DNA of 24,501 nt from a virus. Under the pieces are notes generated by a model. The model made no database searches and had not been told where the DNA came from. It saw nothing but the letters and a program-made list of their open reading frames with translations. Positions 1 through 10,700 of this stretch are shown one piece after another. Location of the stretch: positions 1-24,501 of IMG/VR virus record IMGVR_UViG_3300025840_000235; one strand, written 5' to 3'. Positions within the stretch are counted from its first letter, which is position 1, and each line of letters begins with the position of its first letter. Position numbers and translations under genes: made by a program.

Positions 1-3000
1 CGAATCTTTAAAAAACTTAGAATACTTATCAATGTTAGATAAGTCGCTAACTTCATTACCATCACTACCACCTAGTGCATTGTAAGCTTCCATTAATATT
101 GGGTAAGCGTCTAAATTTGTTAGACCCATTCTCATTAATTGAGAAAAACCTCTACCTTCCATACCTGAACCAGTAAGAGCTGCTTGCATTGCTGTTTGAT
201 ACACGTTTCTAAAACCTGATACACCACCTGCATCTAACAATTCATCCATTTCTCTTGCAAATAGTAAGTCTGCAAGGTCCTGTGTTACATCACTAATTTG
301 TGTTTTCAAAGAACTAAAATCAAATGTTCCTTCTTTTGTTAAATTATTGATTAATCCAAATAATGTTTCAACTCTTGTGTTTACAGAACCAAATGCACCT
401 TCAAGAGCACCTATTTCGTCAACATATTCAGGAGCATTTTCTTTAAAGTTTGCATAAGCTGCATCAACAGATAAAACACCTTCAGCAACTCTTTCTTCAG
501 CTTCTGCAATTCCATTAGCACCTGCTTGTACATCTAATGATATAAGTTTTTGCTCATCTAATAATTGTATATATGCATCTCTAGCAGCTACTAGCTCTGG
601 AGATATTTCTAATATTTCTTTTTCATATTCTGCTTTTTGTTCTAAAGCATTAGAGTATTCAAGTAAAAATAATTCTTTTTCTGTTTCTGATTTAAACTCC
701 CCTTTCATTTCACGAAGTTCATCTCTAGCAGCGTCTACCTCTAAAGCACTAACTATTCCTAAATTAAACATTCTTCCAAGTTCAGCAACTTCTTTTTCTT
801 TAGCTTGAATATCTAATTGTTCTCTAGCTGTGTAGTCTTTATCTAATCTACGCTTTCTTTCTGTTAAATCTAGTTCTCTCTGTAAAAGACCAATACGTTC
901 TTGGACTGTGATGTTACCAGCCATTCCAGTAACTTCTAACTTCATAAGTTTTTCTTTTTGCTTTTCTAATCTTTCAGATAAAGAAGCTTCTCTACGTAAT
1001 ACAGCAGCATAATCTTGTTTTGCTTTAACTAATGCTCTAGCTTGGTCTGTTTGAGCTCTTTCTGCTCTTGTAACTTGTGTGATTATTGCAAAAGCCTCTT
1101 GCATTCTAGAGTTTGCTTGTTGATAGGATTTAGCTAACTTTTCTGCAAACATATCTAAGTTTTGCATCATAGTCGTTCCTAAACTTGATAAGAAACCTTG
1201 TGTTAAAAAGTCGTTAGTTAGATATTGACTATTTCCTGATATTTTTCCTGCTAATTCTTCATAAGATACATTTGTTCCTTTATAACTACCTTTCATGTCT
1301 GGTAGTTCGAAGTCAGCTACAGAATCATTAATAACTGCTGCAAAAGTATCTTTAAGTTTTAACTTACCATTTTCTATACCTACTATTACACCATCTATTA
1401 ATGGTTCACCAATGTGCTTTGCAGTAAATCTTGAAGGAGAGAATATTCCATACAATGTAAATACATTGTTAAAAGCGTTGTCTAATACTTCTACGAACAT
1501 ATCTGTTATTTCTTCAGAGTTTTCTTCTATACCTTTGACAATACCCATAACAGAAGCTTCACCCATAAAGTATCCCATTTCTTCGAGTCTTTCTTTTTCG
1601 GCATCTTCTGCTTCTTCAGGAACTATTTCAGAAACATAATCGCTACCACCAAGACCTCTTAAATACATTTCCTGTGCAGAAGCAAGTGCTGGATTTGATA
1701 AATATGTTTGTGCCATATCTAATCCACCTACACCAACTTTTGCAAGTTCAGCAGCTAATACTGGTTTACCAAAAGCTCCCAATGCAGTTAATGTTTTTTC
1801 AAACTTAGCTTGTGCTGCACTTTTTTTAATTGTGTTTAGTAACACATCTAAAGCAGTCATGTCTTGAAATGCATCATCAGGTAATGGAGCTGTCAAATTA
1901 ACTAATGATTTTCTCGCGTCTGTAAATGCTTTGTCTAATCTTGCTGCAAGTTGTATAGCAGCATTCTCAGTAATTCCCAATTCTTTCTTTAGTTCATCAG
2001 AAGCTAGCTTGTTATCTTTAGTAAACTTGTCATAAGTTTTTGTATATAATTCAACAATTCTTTGGTAGTTATTTCCTGCCCTTTTAATTTCTTCTTCTGT
2101 AACAATTCCAGTATCTCTGAAATCTTCTAATCTAGCTACTAAGAATTTCTTAATTTCTCTACCAAGACCAGAACCTGGTCCTAATGTATTTTTAAAGTTA
2201 GCTTCAATATTTTCTAAACTTGTACCAACAATACCTTCAGCTGTTGATATTGCTTTTGCTATATCAAAAACAAATTGTGCTACATCTTGGTCTGTGTATT
2301 CTTCACCGAAGATATCTCTAAATGTATTAAACATATTTTTGAGCTGTTCCATAGCACTTTGACCCGGAGTAAAATCAAATTGTTTTAAATCGCCCATAAT
2401 GTATTTAAGAATACCTTCATCTCCTAATCCAAGTTTTTTACCCCAATTCATTAAGTCATTTGAAAGCTCTCCTAAAACATTTGGGTCATTAAGATTATCT
2501 AATCCTGTCATTGCGAATATTTCTTTAGAGCCTATTCTTTTATCAGAAGACTCTTGTAAAGCTATAAGCATTCCTGATGAAACTCCACTAAATAAATCTG
2601 ATGGTATGTATATATCTTTATATCCACTTGCATCTATTGTGGTATCGCTAAACAATAAACTATCCATAAGTTCTTGTATAGTAGGAAGCTTTCCTCCTGT
2701 TCTTTTTAGATTTTCTGGGTCTACTGCATTAAGTATTACATTTCCTACAGCAGTACCAATGTCTTGTCTGATATCTGCTTCAGATTTTTTGAAAGCTATA
2801 GCTTCTTGTTTAATTAATGATTCTAAGTAACCACCTTGATTTTTACTTTCTCTACCTGCTCTTGCGATAATTATGTTTTCTACAAACGATTGACCTAACT
2901 CTGCTGCTAGTTCTCTTCTAGCTTTTTGATTAGCAGCTTCAAGTTGTTCTATTTTTTTGAGCGCATTTTCTAATACTGCTTTATCTGTTATTTCATCTAA

Positions 3001-5487
3001 TACTCCACCAGATTGTAACTGGTCAAGTTTTAATTGATTCATGTAAAGTTCATTTAGTTTTTCTGATGCTTCTGATAAAGCAGCTGAATATTCTTCAACA
3101 CCTCTAGCAGCTGCACCAAACTTTCCAACTAATTTGAATATACCTTGTATTGCTACTGTGTATATAAGCATCTTACCAAGAGCTTTAACAGTTCCCATAA
3201 CAGCATTTGTAAACCTACCCAAGCCTGCTCTACCTTTGTCAACAGCTTCTAAGAATTGAAGTTCTGATGCAGTTGCTTCTCCAGTATTTTTAACTTTCTC
3301 TTGTAACGAAGCTACTACATCATTGAATGCTTTACTTTGTCCCTGTAATGCAGATTTTCTTAATCTAGCTCTATCAAGTCTTCCCATATTACCAAAATCT
3401 AACTGGTCTCCGTATAGAGCTTCTATTTGTTTGTCTAGTACTTGATTAAATCCCTTACCCTTACCTCTAGCAGCACCCATGAATGCATTTAAATCATTTA
3501 ATAATGTTTTTCTTCTTAAAAATTGTTGATTAGTAACATTTATTCTTTCTGCAAAAGATTTTTCATCGATAGACAATTTTGATTGGACTTTTCTTAATTT
3601 TAATATTGCAGCGCTTTGTCCTTTTAGTAATTGAAGTTTAAGTTTACCCATTTTGGTAGGAGCAAATCTTCTAAATCCTCCACGCATTTTTTCTTCTCCA
3701 AGTGTCATAAATGGGTCATTAGATACTGATAATTCTTGTAAAGCTAATTGTTCAGCAGTTGCTTTTGCATAAGCTCCTATCCCAAATGCATCAGCAGTAG
3801 CGTTATTTCTCAGACCAGGACTTACAAGTTGGTTTTGTATTTCTTGTACTTTTGCTGCATAGTTAGAAAGACCATATAATTCTTTAGGAATATTTCCACC
3901 ATAAATTAATGAAGTTACAGCAGGATTTGCTAGTGTCTCCATTAAACGCATCTGGTACTTTCCAGGCATTAACCTTTCCATCAATCCAGATGGACCTAGT
4001 GTATTAAATGGTAATCCTATGTCTCCTTTGAACATTCTTGTTTTTGTAGCATATGCAGCTACGCTGGCACCTTCAGCACTAACAGCTGTTAATGAAGCGA
4101 CTTCACCTAAAGATGATTTCAATAAGGCTGCAGCACCTTGAGCTCTTTCCAAGCTAGCAGCAAGTATTCCACCTTCTGTAGCAGAAGAAGTTAATGATAT
4201 TTTTACTCCTCTTAATATAGAATAAGCTACTCCAAGAACACCTAATCCTCCAGAAAATTTAGCAAATAATGTAGTTGCAGCTTTTGTTGTTGCGAATAAA
4301 AAGTTGTTTAAATCTTTTACAATGTTTTTAGCACCATCTAAATTATCTAGCCCAAAATCTATAAATTCTGCTTTTACTAAATTTTTTCCTCTTTGTAGTT
4401 CAGAGAATAATGTTTCATATCTTCTCTCAGCTTCTTCTGTTAATGCATTGTTTTCTAAGTATGCTTCATTAGCAGTATTTAATGCATCATATAAAGTATC
4501 GTTTGCTTTTGCTAAAGCTAGTATTGCTTTTTGTGTTCTTACCTGACCCAATCCCATTTTTTGTAGTACAGATATGTTTGTAAGACCTACGCTAGAAGTA
4601 TCTTCTAATCCTTTTATAAATGCTGCTACTGCTTGTGATGAATCTAATTTAAATAACTGTTCAAATGCAGGAACAGACATTCTTGCAACTTTAGCAAACA
4701 TTTCAAGATTGTCTCCACCCTGAGCAATTGCTTCAGACATTTCAGACATTAATCTTACAATTGCTGTAGCACCTGCTTGTGACGGCTGACCTATAGCTTT
4801 AAGTGCAGTTGAAAATGCTAAAGCGTCAACTGCTGCATTATTCATTTCACCTTGTATCTGAGCTGTAGAAGTTGCAATTTGTAATGCTGCTGTAACTATT
4901 TCAGATTCTTGAGCAGCAAAGTTGTTACCTAATGCAACAAGTGACGAACCTAAGTTATCTAGTTCTGAAGTTGCTGTGCCAGTTATTTCTTGAAGTCTTG
5001 ACATAGCCATAGCTGCATTTTCTGCGGATAGGTTTGTTGCTATTGTAAGTTTTTGTATTGTATCTGTGAAGCTAACAATATCTTTAGCAGCTACACCTAA
5101 CTGTCCACCAATTGCAGCAATCTCTGTTACTGTATCTGTGGTTGCTGGAGAAAGTTTAGTTAAATCTCTTAATTTTTTAGATATGGAATCTAAAGATTTT
5201 TCTACTTGTTTTGAGTCACCAGCTATATCTAATGTTTTCTTTACTCTAACAAATTGTTCTTCAAAGCTAGCTGCGGCACCAACACCAGCTGCAAATGATG
5301 CAGCAATAGTAGCACCAACCATCATAAAGTTAGTTTGAGCACTAGCAGCAATAGCATTAACTTTTGCTAGCTTGGTTTTCATTCCATTGAATGATTGAGC
5401 TATCTCACTATTTGCTTTTCTTAGAGAAGCTTTATCGTAACCAGCTTCGATTACTGCACGTACTTTAAATGCGTCTATTGATGCCAT
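1..5487 (-). CDS. Tail tape-measure protein (C-terminus beyond window)
   Basis: Sets tail length and is threaded through the tail tube during assembly. The frame is open from the ATG at 5487 to the window edge, giving 1829 codons with no stop in the lines I checked. Residues about 50-400 form the conserved TP901/PhageMin_Tail-type core, rich in Ala/Ser/Thr, with motifs such as TEIAAIGGQLGVAAKDI. A hydrophobic stretch lies near residues 405-430 (GGLGVLGVAYSILRGV). Near residue 1350 is the typical GIFSPSRF...IGEPLIDG motif, followed by long Lys/Glu/Arg coiled coils. It starts 3 bases after the GT chaperone frame ends, the standard order in siphoviruses. At about 0.15 nm per residue (known rule), 1829 residues imply a tail of at least about 270 nm. 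No strong Shine-Dalgarno (SD) is visible, so it is probably coupled to chaperone translation. Confidence 0.93.
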   Translation of the reverse strand, partial: MASIDAFKVRAVIEAGYDKASLRKANSEIAQSFNGMKTKLAKVNAIAASAQTNFMMVGATIAASFAAGVGAAASFEEQFVRVKKTLDIAGDSKQVEKSLDSISKKLRDLTKLSPATTDTVTEIAAIGGQLGVAAKDIVSFTDTIQKLTIATNLSAENAAMAMSRLQEITGTATSELDNLGSSLVALGNNFAAQESEIVTAALQIATSTAQIQGEMNNAAVDALAFSTALKAIGQPSQAGATAIVRLMSEMSEAIAQGGDNLEMFAKVARMSVPAFEQLFKLDSSQAVAAFIKGLEDTSSVGLTNISVLQKMGLGQVRTQKAILALAKANDTLYDALNTANEAYLENNALTEEAERRYETLFSELQRGKNLVKAEFIDFGLDNLDGAKNIVKDLNNFLFATTKAATTLFAKFSGGLGVLGVAYSILRGVKISLTSSATEGGILAASLERAQGAAALLKSSLGEVASLTAVSAEGASVAAYATKTRMFKGDIGLPFNTLGPSGLMERLMPGKYQMRLMETLANPAVTSLIYGGNIPKELYGLSNYAAKVQEIQNQLVSPGLRNNATADAFGIGAYAKATAEQLALQELSVSNDPFMTLGEEKMRGGFRRFAPTKMGKLKLQLLKGQSAAILKLRKVQSKLSIDEKSFAERINVTNQQFLRRKTLLNDLNAFMGAARGKGKGFNQVLDKQIEALYGDQLDFGNMGRLDRARLRKSALQGQSKAFNDVVASLQEKVKNTGEATASELQFLEAVDKGRAGLGRFTNAVMGTVKALGKMLIYTVAIQGIFKLVGKFGAAARGVEEYSAALSEASEKLNELYMNQLKLDQLQSGGVLDEITDKAVLENALKKIEQLEAANQKARRELAAELGQSFVENIIIARAGRESKNQGGYLESLIKQEAIAFKKSEADIRQDIGTAVGNVILNAVDPENLKRTGGKLPTIQELMDSLLFSDTTIDASGYKDIYIPSDLFSGVSSGMLIALQESSDKRIGSKEIFAMTGLDNLNDPNVLGELSNDLMNWGKKLGLGDEGILKYIMGDLKQFDFTPGQSAMEQLKNMFNTFRDIFGEEYTDQDVAQFVFDIAKAISTAEGIVGTSLENIEANFKNTLGPGSGLGREIKKFLVARLEDFRDTGIVTEEEIKRAGNNYQRIVELYTKTYDKFTKDNKLASDELKKELGITENAAIQLAARLDKAFTDARKSLVNLTAPLPDDAFQDMTALDVLLNTIKKSAAQAKFEKTLTALGAFGKPVLAAELAKVGVGGLDMAQTYLSNPALASAQEMYLRGLGGSDYVSEIVPEEAEDAEKERLEEMGYFMGEASVMGIVKGIEENSEEITDMFVEVLDNAFNNVFTLYGIFSPSRFTAKHIGEPLIDGVIVGIENGKLKLKDTFAAVINDSVADFELPDMKGSYKGTNVSYEELAGKISGNSQYLTNDFLTQGFLSSLGTTMMQNLDMFAEKLAKSYQQANSRMQEAFAIITQVTRAERAQTDQARALVKAKQDYAAVLRREASLSERLEKQKEKLMKLEVTGMAGNITVQERIGLLQRELDLTERKRRLDKDYTAREQLDIQAKEKEVAELGRMFNLGIVSALEVDAARDELREMKGEFKSETEKELFLLEYSNALEQKAEYEKEILEISPELVAARDAYIQLLDEQKLISLDVQAGANGIAEAEERVAEGVLSVDAAYANFKENAPEYVDEIGALEGAFGSVNTRVETLFGLINNLTKEGTFDFSSLKTQISDVTQDLADLLFAREMDELLDAGGVSGFRNVYQTAMQAALTGSGMEGRGFSQLMRMGLTNLDAYPILMEAYNALGGSDGNEVSDLSNIDKYSKFFKDS

Positions 5488-5490
5488 ATA

Positions 5491-6197
5491 TTACTCGTCT
5501 TTAGAAATGTCATTAAGGGTTGTTCTACTACCTAGCCCATCCGACTGGGCAATAAAATCGTCTAATGATATCCTACTACGCATCCTTCCAGTTCTGTTGG
5601 CTTTCCGGTCGTATTCTTGTTTAGTATTTCTTATATTATTAGGTGCACTTTCTGTTTCATCATTATCAGAATCCAAGAATGCAGAATAATAAGGTGACAA
5701 AAATAATGATTTGTCAAATGGCAACCCACCAATTAATACCATAAATCTTCTCCATGATATATTTAATGGATTATCTATTTTGTACCAGCGAAGGAAGTCA
5801 GCTTCTATACTAGACCAACGTTCTAGTATTTCGTGTAAGCTAAATGTTATGCTTTTGGGTCAGCTTCACCTTCCGCATCTACCTCAGCACTTTCTTCATC
5901 AGAAATATTGTATGCTTCAAGTAGGAATTGAAGTAGTTCATCTAATTGAGGCCATGTAGCACCTGCGTCTAACATTTCCTCTAGATTATCTTTACCAACT
6001 AATGATTCTAACCATAATGGTAGATTGTTAGCTTCCATACCACCATTAGAATCCATTAATTTCATTTGGGTAAGAACTACTCTTGCTGGTAGCTGACCAG
6101 GAAGTTCATATTGTTTTCCTGCTATTACGAATTTAACTTTTTCATTGTCAGCTTCAGATAAAGCTGCATCAAAGTCTTTAAATTTTTTGTCGTCCAT
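5491..6197 (-). CDS. Tail-assembly chaperone GT, -1 frameshift fusion
   Basis: Predicted product of a programmed -1 frameshift in the last codons of the 116-aa chaperone gene. The first 115 residues come from the upstream frame. After the slip at 5859-5853, reading continues with AGC ATA ACA and stays open for 120 codons to TAA at 5493-5491, giving about 235 aa. The added part contains ISWRRFMVLIGGLPFDKS, which resembles the gpT segment of lambda- and mycobacteriophage-type chaperones, then a polar tail. A small ORF could start at the internal ATG at 5742, but that would cut off the conserved W-R-R segment just upstream, so I treat the region as the frameshift extension. Family knowledge: G and GT bind the tape measure and are absent from the mature virion. 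Confidence 0.85.
5847..6197 (-). CDS. Tail-assembly chaperone G-like protein
   Basis: 116-aa acidic protein located between the major tail protein and tape-measure genes, the invariant place of the G-type tail-assembly chaperone. It starts with MDDKKFKDFDAALSEAD, and the helical middle (LLPLWLESLVGKDNLEEMLD-like) is followed by an acidic C-terminus ending DPKA. The start ATG at 6197 is preceded by AAAGG at 5-nt spacing, with a further AGGAG upstream. The final codons GAC CCA AAA GCA TAA hold the slippery site. The major tail protein ends 45 nt upstream. Identity rests mainly on position, size and the frameshift rather than on sequence similarity. Confidence 0.85.
   Translation of the reverse strand: MDDKKFKDFDAALSEADNEKVKFVIAGKQYELPGQLPARVVLTQMKLMDSNGGMEANNLPLWLESLVGKDNLEEMLDAGATWPQLDELLQFLLEAYNISDEESAEVDAEGEADPKA
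5853..5874 (-). other. Programmed -1 ribosomal frameshift site
   Basis: On the minus strand the heptamer C CCA AAA (5859-5853) sits in the zero frame, two codons before the stop, and fits the X XXY YYZ rule for tandem -1 slippage. Upstream lies GGAAGGTGA (5874-5866), which resembles a Shine-Dalgarno element. Its AGGTGA core ends 6 nt before the heptamer. In dnaX and related sites an internal SD stimulates -1 slippage, so the same may apply here. I see no obvious strong downstream hairpin. The -1 frame is the one that carries the gpT-like extension. Confidence 0.85.
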
Positions 6198-6242
6198 ACC
6201 GACCTTTATCTCCTATATGTAAATTAATACTTATATCAACTA

Positions 6243-6896
6243 TTAGTTGACATCAAATTCTGTTGAGTCGCCTGTGTTATCAACAATGATGAAGAGGTGT
6301 TTTTTACCACCTGTAGCTCCAACATTTAATGTATCATCAGGGACTAACAACTTAAACTCAGTTGCTATAACCACTTTTTGTGGTGCTTTAGCGTGTGACA
6401 TTGAGAAAGCTCCAACTGATACCATTCTAGGCATATGTATTTGCCTATCAGCACCTGCTGGACCCTCAAGTATTAACAATCCAGCTAATTCGCTGAATGA
6501 GTCAGTAATTGGGGCTTTTATTACATCATAATCTGTTGTAAATAAAGTACTGTCCTCGTCGACATAAGTGTCGAGTTGTCCCATAGCTATTGACAAGTTT
6601 TTAAGTGATGCCTGTGATAGCTCACCCATTAACCTTGCTTCCTGAGCAGTTTTAATTGTCTTAATTGGGTCTACTTCTTCTGCGACTAAAATGTCTTCAA
6701 AAGTTCTGTCCATTTCAAGAGTCCAACCATCTTCGGAATATCCGATGTCTCTCCAGTTTGCTGATGCTACAGCTGGTGTTTGAAAAGCACCTGCTCCGTC
6801 ATCAGCTGGGAAAGCTACGTTAGCTCTATCTCCGACATAAAGTACACCAGTACCGATTAATACTTCGTTAATCGTACCATTAGTATAAGTTGCCAT
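6243..6896 (-). CDS. Major tail (tube) protein
   Basis: 217 aa, the usual size of siphovirus tail-tube proteins. It begins MATYTNGTINEVLIGTGVLY and contains WRDIGYSEDGWTLEMDR, a pattern common in major tail proteins of actinobacteriophages. It then has a Thr/Val-rich beta-type body and ends with a repeat-poor C-terminus. It is expected to polymerise around the tape measure. A strong SD (AGGAG, 7-nt spacer) precedes the ATG at 6896, in line with high expression. It lies directly upstream of the chaperone pair. No C-terminal Ig-like domain is apparent. Confidence 0.85.
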   Translation of the reverse strand: MATYTNGTINEVLIGTGVLYVGDRANVAFPADDGAGAFQTPAVASANWRDIGYSEDGWTLEMDRTFEDILVAEEVDPIKTIKTAQEARLMGELSQASLKNLSIAMGQLDTYVDEDSTLFTTDYDVIKAPITDSFSELAGLLILEGPAGADRQIHMPRMVSVGAFSMSHAKAPQKVVIATEFKLLVPDDTLNVGATGGKKHLFIIVDNTGDSTEFDVN

Positions 6897-6909
6897 TTAA
6901 CTTCTCCTG

Positions 6910-7182
6910 CTATTCTTCTTCTAGTATATCTTCGAAGATATCCTCATTTGAGGAATCTACAGTGTCGTATCCAATGTTGGAATCAGCTTCATTGTCTTCC
7001 ACTGAATCCTCATCAACGATAAAGATGTTCATGTTATTTTTTAACAATCTTTCTCCATCTTTGACATCAACCTCTACCCATTCTTTGCTAGTGAATTTAA
7101 TACCTGTTACGGTATCACGCACAACATCAGCCTTTGTAAACAAGGGACTGACTTTTATCTTCATTGTTTTTTTAGCAAACAT
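6910..7182 (-). CDS. Small acidic protein of unknown function, tail region
   Basis: 90 aa, not recognised. The first 55 residues look folded (KVSPLFTKADVVRDTVTG, then FTSKEWVEVD and ERLLKNNMNIFIV). The last 35 are strongly acidic (NEADSNIGYDTVDSSNEDIFEDILEEE-like). Neither the ATG at 7182 nor the alternative Met at residue 7 (7164) has a clear SD. Short proteins with this N-terminal pattern, a beta unit ending in 'LL.N..I.IV', often sit between neck and tail genes, but I cannot name the family. It ends 13 nt before the major tail gene, so co-transcription is expected. Confidence 0.65.
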   Translation of the reverse strand: MFAKKTMKIKVSPLFTKADVVRDTVTGIKFTSKEWVEVDVKDGERLLKNNMNIFIVDEDSVEDNEADSNIGYDTVDSSNEDIFEDILEEE

Positions 7183-7232
7183 AATACTTAAATGGTATAT
7201 GATTGTTTAGAAATATGTGGTATTTATAAAAA

Positions 7233-7703
7233 TTAAACTGCTCTATAAGTCATACCAACTGAAAAGTCATATCTACCTAAACCAGTAGAAACTTCATCTA
7301 TTCTTGTTGGCATTTGAAGAATGTCTATTCCGTATATTTTAGCTCTAGTACTTGAATCATCTGTAGTAATATATTCGTTTTCCATATTGAAACATTCTTG
7401 TATTACAGCGTTTGCCAATTGCATTGCTCCACCATAATCAGGGTTTGCTTTAGTATCATCTCCACCCCATTGTCCTGCATAAGCAATAATTGGAAATATT
7501 GCAGATTGTATATGTACTTGTGAAGTAGGTCTTACTAAAATACCACCTGCTCTAATAAATACTAGGAATGGTAATTCAGCATCTCTTGGTAATCTTGTTG
7601 CTATTCTATTGTCTACCAAGTCTGTAATACCAGTTTTGGTTGTTAAAAATTTTCTGAATATAATTTCAGCGTCTGGTGGTACGGGTTGTCCTGTAGTTGG
7701 CAT
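7233..7703 (-). CDS. Tail terminator / tail completion protein
   Basis: 156 aa. The N-terminus (AEIIFRKFLTTKTGITDLVDNRIATRLP) followed by PFLVFIRAGG is typical of the tail-terminator/DUF3168-like family, which caps the tail tube and joins it to the neck. The C-terminal strand (GRYDFSVGMTYRA) also fits the fold. Its place after the head-closure and neck genes and before the major tail protein supports this. The ATG at 7703 lacks an SD but has a perfect TATAAT six bases upstream. The assignment is by pattern and context; a neck (Ne1-type) role is the main alternative. Confidence 0.72.
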   Translation of the reverse strand: MPTTGQPVPPDAEIIFRKFLTTKTGITDLVDNRIATRLPRDAELPFLVFIRAGGILVRPTSQVHIQSAIFPIIAYAGQWGGDDTKANPDYGGAMQLANAVIQECFNMENEYITTDDSSTRAKIYGIDILQMPTRIDEVSTGLGRYDFSVGMTYRAV

Positions 7704-7709
7704 GTACTA

Positions 7710-7715
7710 ATTATA
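7710..7715 (-). promoter_or_regulatory. Candidate -10 box at leaderless spacing
   Basis: On the minus strand TATAAT (7715-7710) is followed by TAGTAC and then the tail-terminator ATG at 7703. This distance would place the transcription start at or beside the A of the ATG. The gene has no SD. I see no convincing -35 and the 38-nt gap is very AT-rich, so chance is a real possibility. Confidence 0.35.
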
Positions 7716-7741
7716 TATATAAATAACTATTGTTTTGTTAT

Positions 7742-10700
7742 TTAACCACGAGGCCATGGACTATATTCTATTGGGTTTGGTCCTTGATTCCAGAACCTTC
7801 CAGCAAGAGCTCTAGAAAGATATTCTTCAGACCTTGCAGGTGATGTAGCATGCATTTTTAACAGTTTTGCTATTTCATTAAAGTCATTTGTGCTCAAAGT
7901 TGGTATTGCACCATGATTTGTTTCAATAAAATTTTTAAAGTTAAAACCTAACATATGTAAAGCTCTAACTAATTTATGATATTCAGGTGGGAGTTCTCTA
8001 AATTTATTTGCATCTTCTACTTTTCTACTAGCTAAAAAATTAGTTACTCTCACAGCTTTACCTCCACTTTGTCCCCCTGTTGGAACAGAAGCGTACCACA
8101 TTTGCTCCACAAATTTAGCCAATTCGTTTGTTCTACCCATTACTGCAGATGATTGTCCTCTTGCGGCAGATAAAGCAAGTAAATCACTGTAAACAGTTTC
8201 ATCGCTTACTGTTCTAGCTGTTTTTCTTAAACTTTTAAAATACTCTTGTGCTACTTCTCTATGGCTAGCTACTCCGTATTTTGCTAGTCTAAGTACATGT
8301 GTAAAGGTTTTACCTCTATTGTATATTGGACCCATCCCTCTCATTACTGATTCACTTGAAGGGAAAGGGTCTCTTAATGCATCAACAACTACTTTTTCTA
8401 AACCCTGGTCAACACCAACTTCAATTCCATTTTTAAATTTACCTTTTAACTCAGGTCCGCTTTCAAAATTATTGTTATTTGAATCTGCTAGCATTCTTTT
8501 TATAGATAATATTTTTTCTTTATTACCTCTATCACCTGGATGTGCATTATTAACCAATGCTTGAATTTGAGCATCTAAACCTGCCTGACTATAAATATTG
8601 TCAAATGTTAAATCAGCAGGGTCCATTCCTAAATCTCTGAAAGCTTTATTTCCGTGAATACCATATTTTGGGTCTGCAGCAAAGTTACTTTTGTTTCTCC
8701 ACTCTTCACTATAGAATTCCATTAAGGCAGCTTCTTTAGCGCTAAAGTCTCCTTCATTAGCTAACACTTTAACTACATTATTTGATGCATCTTTAGCTAC
8801 CAATTTAATACCATCTTCGTCAGGTATAAGTTGAACATTAGAAGAGTTAATTAAATCTAAATCTAATTTTCCATCAGATTGGTAAAAAACATCTGCAATT
8901 TCTTCAGTTAATAACTTAGTTTCACCCATTCTGTTTCTTATTGAACTTGCATTTTTAGTTGCATTTAATTTACAATATTTAACAGTTAATGCTACTTGTC
9001 TTAAAAATGCTCTAAATGGTAGTTCACTTCCTGTTTCAGAAAGACCTAAATGGTTTAAGATTGCTTTATTCAGACTCCTCATAAATACTTCAGCGTTTTC
9101 TCTAGCATATTGTCTTATTTGTCTTTCCAACATTTCACCTTTTGCTGTTCCTTTTAATGAGGATATTATTCCAGCTAGTTCTGATTGGTAAGCTTGATAT
9201 GTATAAACTTGTATTTCTCTTGCTACACCCGCATCATTTAAGAAAGCTTTTTTAAACATATTTGTTGGATGTGCAGGACTATTCAAAGGTATCTTTTTAC
9301 CTCCAAGAGTATGCATAGGACCATCAATATTCTTTAAACCAAAAACTTCAGCTACTCCTTCAACGTCACCATCTATAATTTTTCTTATGACCGGGTCTTC
9401 ACTTGGATTTAATTCCCAATCTAATCTGTAATCAAAACCAGTGTCAACTTGTCCAGCTGTTCTTGACTGCTGTACCATATGTCTAAGTTGACCTGGACTT
9501 AATCCTGTAAATTCAGAAAATGCATTCCAATTAACGCTATTTTTAGCTGTATTAAATCTTTTAGTACCACCACCGTATCTATTTACTTCTACAGTGTCAT
9601 GAGCTAACTCAGTAAATATGTTTTGAAGTTTGTTTAATTGATTGTTTAATAAAGGTACTACAGGCATTTCTCCATATACATCCATACCTGTTGCTAAGTT
9701 TCTATATTTAGTTGTATACAATCTTCCAACATTATTATTACCAGTTCCATAAGAGTGAGTTATTCCATGTATAGAATTCCTATCTCCTAATGGGTCAGAT
9801 AATTTACCAATATACTTTCTGCTACCAGCACTGTAATAACCTAAATTTGCTGAGTTCATTGTAAAGTTTGAAGCTACTTTATCACCAGTAATTCCTAAGT
9901 TTCCTCTAGTAACATCATCCATAGAAGTAAACAAATCTCCACCACTCATATTTCCAAATTGACCAGTATTTCTAAATAAGGCTAAAGATTTCTGTGAAGC
10001 AATTCTTGCCTCTGCACTATTAAAACTAGAGTTGGTTCTAGCACCATCTTTAAATACTTGTGTTAAATCTTTTTCTAATTTTGCTAAACGATTTTTACCC
10101 TGTCTCATATCTTCTTTAATTTGTTTTACGTCAAATCTAGTTCTACTTCTATTGGGACCATCACCTTTTAAATCCAAAGGACTTATAGCTCCTGAACCAG
10201 AAATTTTTGCTGCAAAATCCATACCGTCGACATTGCTTCTAAACTCTGTTCCTTTGTCCCATATTCCTAAGTATGCAGCTGATTTAGTACCTGCTATACC
10301 CATAAAGTGAGAAGGTAAGAAAAACATACCATCAGTTCTTTTTTCTATTTGCATGTTTTTATCGTGAGCAAATCCGCCATATTCTATCTGAGCTATATCT
10401 CTAATAGCGTCAGCTGTTTTAGAGTTTTTATTACTACCACCAGCAGAAACTGAAAATCTAAACAAGTATGGAGTTCCGTCATTTTCATTTCTACCGAATC
10501 TATCCATATCATGCATATGTATAGATTTTCTGATTTGCCCTCTAGTTGGTACATAGTTGTGACTATTTTTTAAAGCAGTAGATTTTCCCTGAAAGCTAGT
10601 TTTGCCTTCATGAAATACTGAACCTCCATATGTTGTACCTGTCATATTTTCAATAAGGTTAGACCTTTTACCATTATCTAACATAGCTTTTTCAATTTTT

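Noticed and set aside
2399-2830. Plus-strand 143-codon ORF within the tape measure
   Set aside because: Antisense shadow of the tape-measure coding frame; Ser/Pro/Leu-rich with no recognisable feature.
5491-5742. Stand-alone 83-aa gene starting at the internal ATG
   Set aside because: Starting there would cut off the conserved W-R-R segment just upstream. The frame is open back to the slippery site, so it is better read as the GT frameshift extension.
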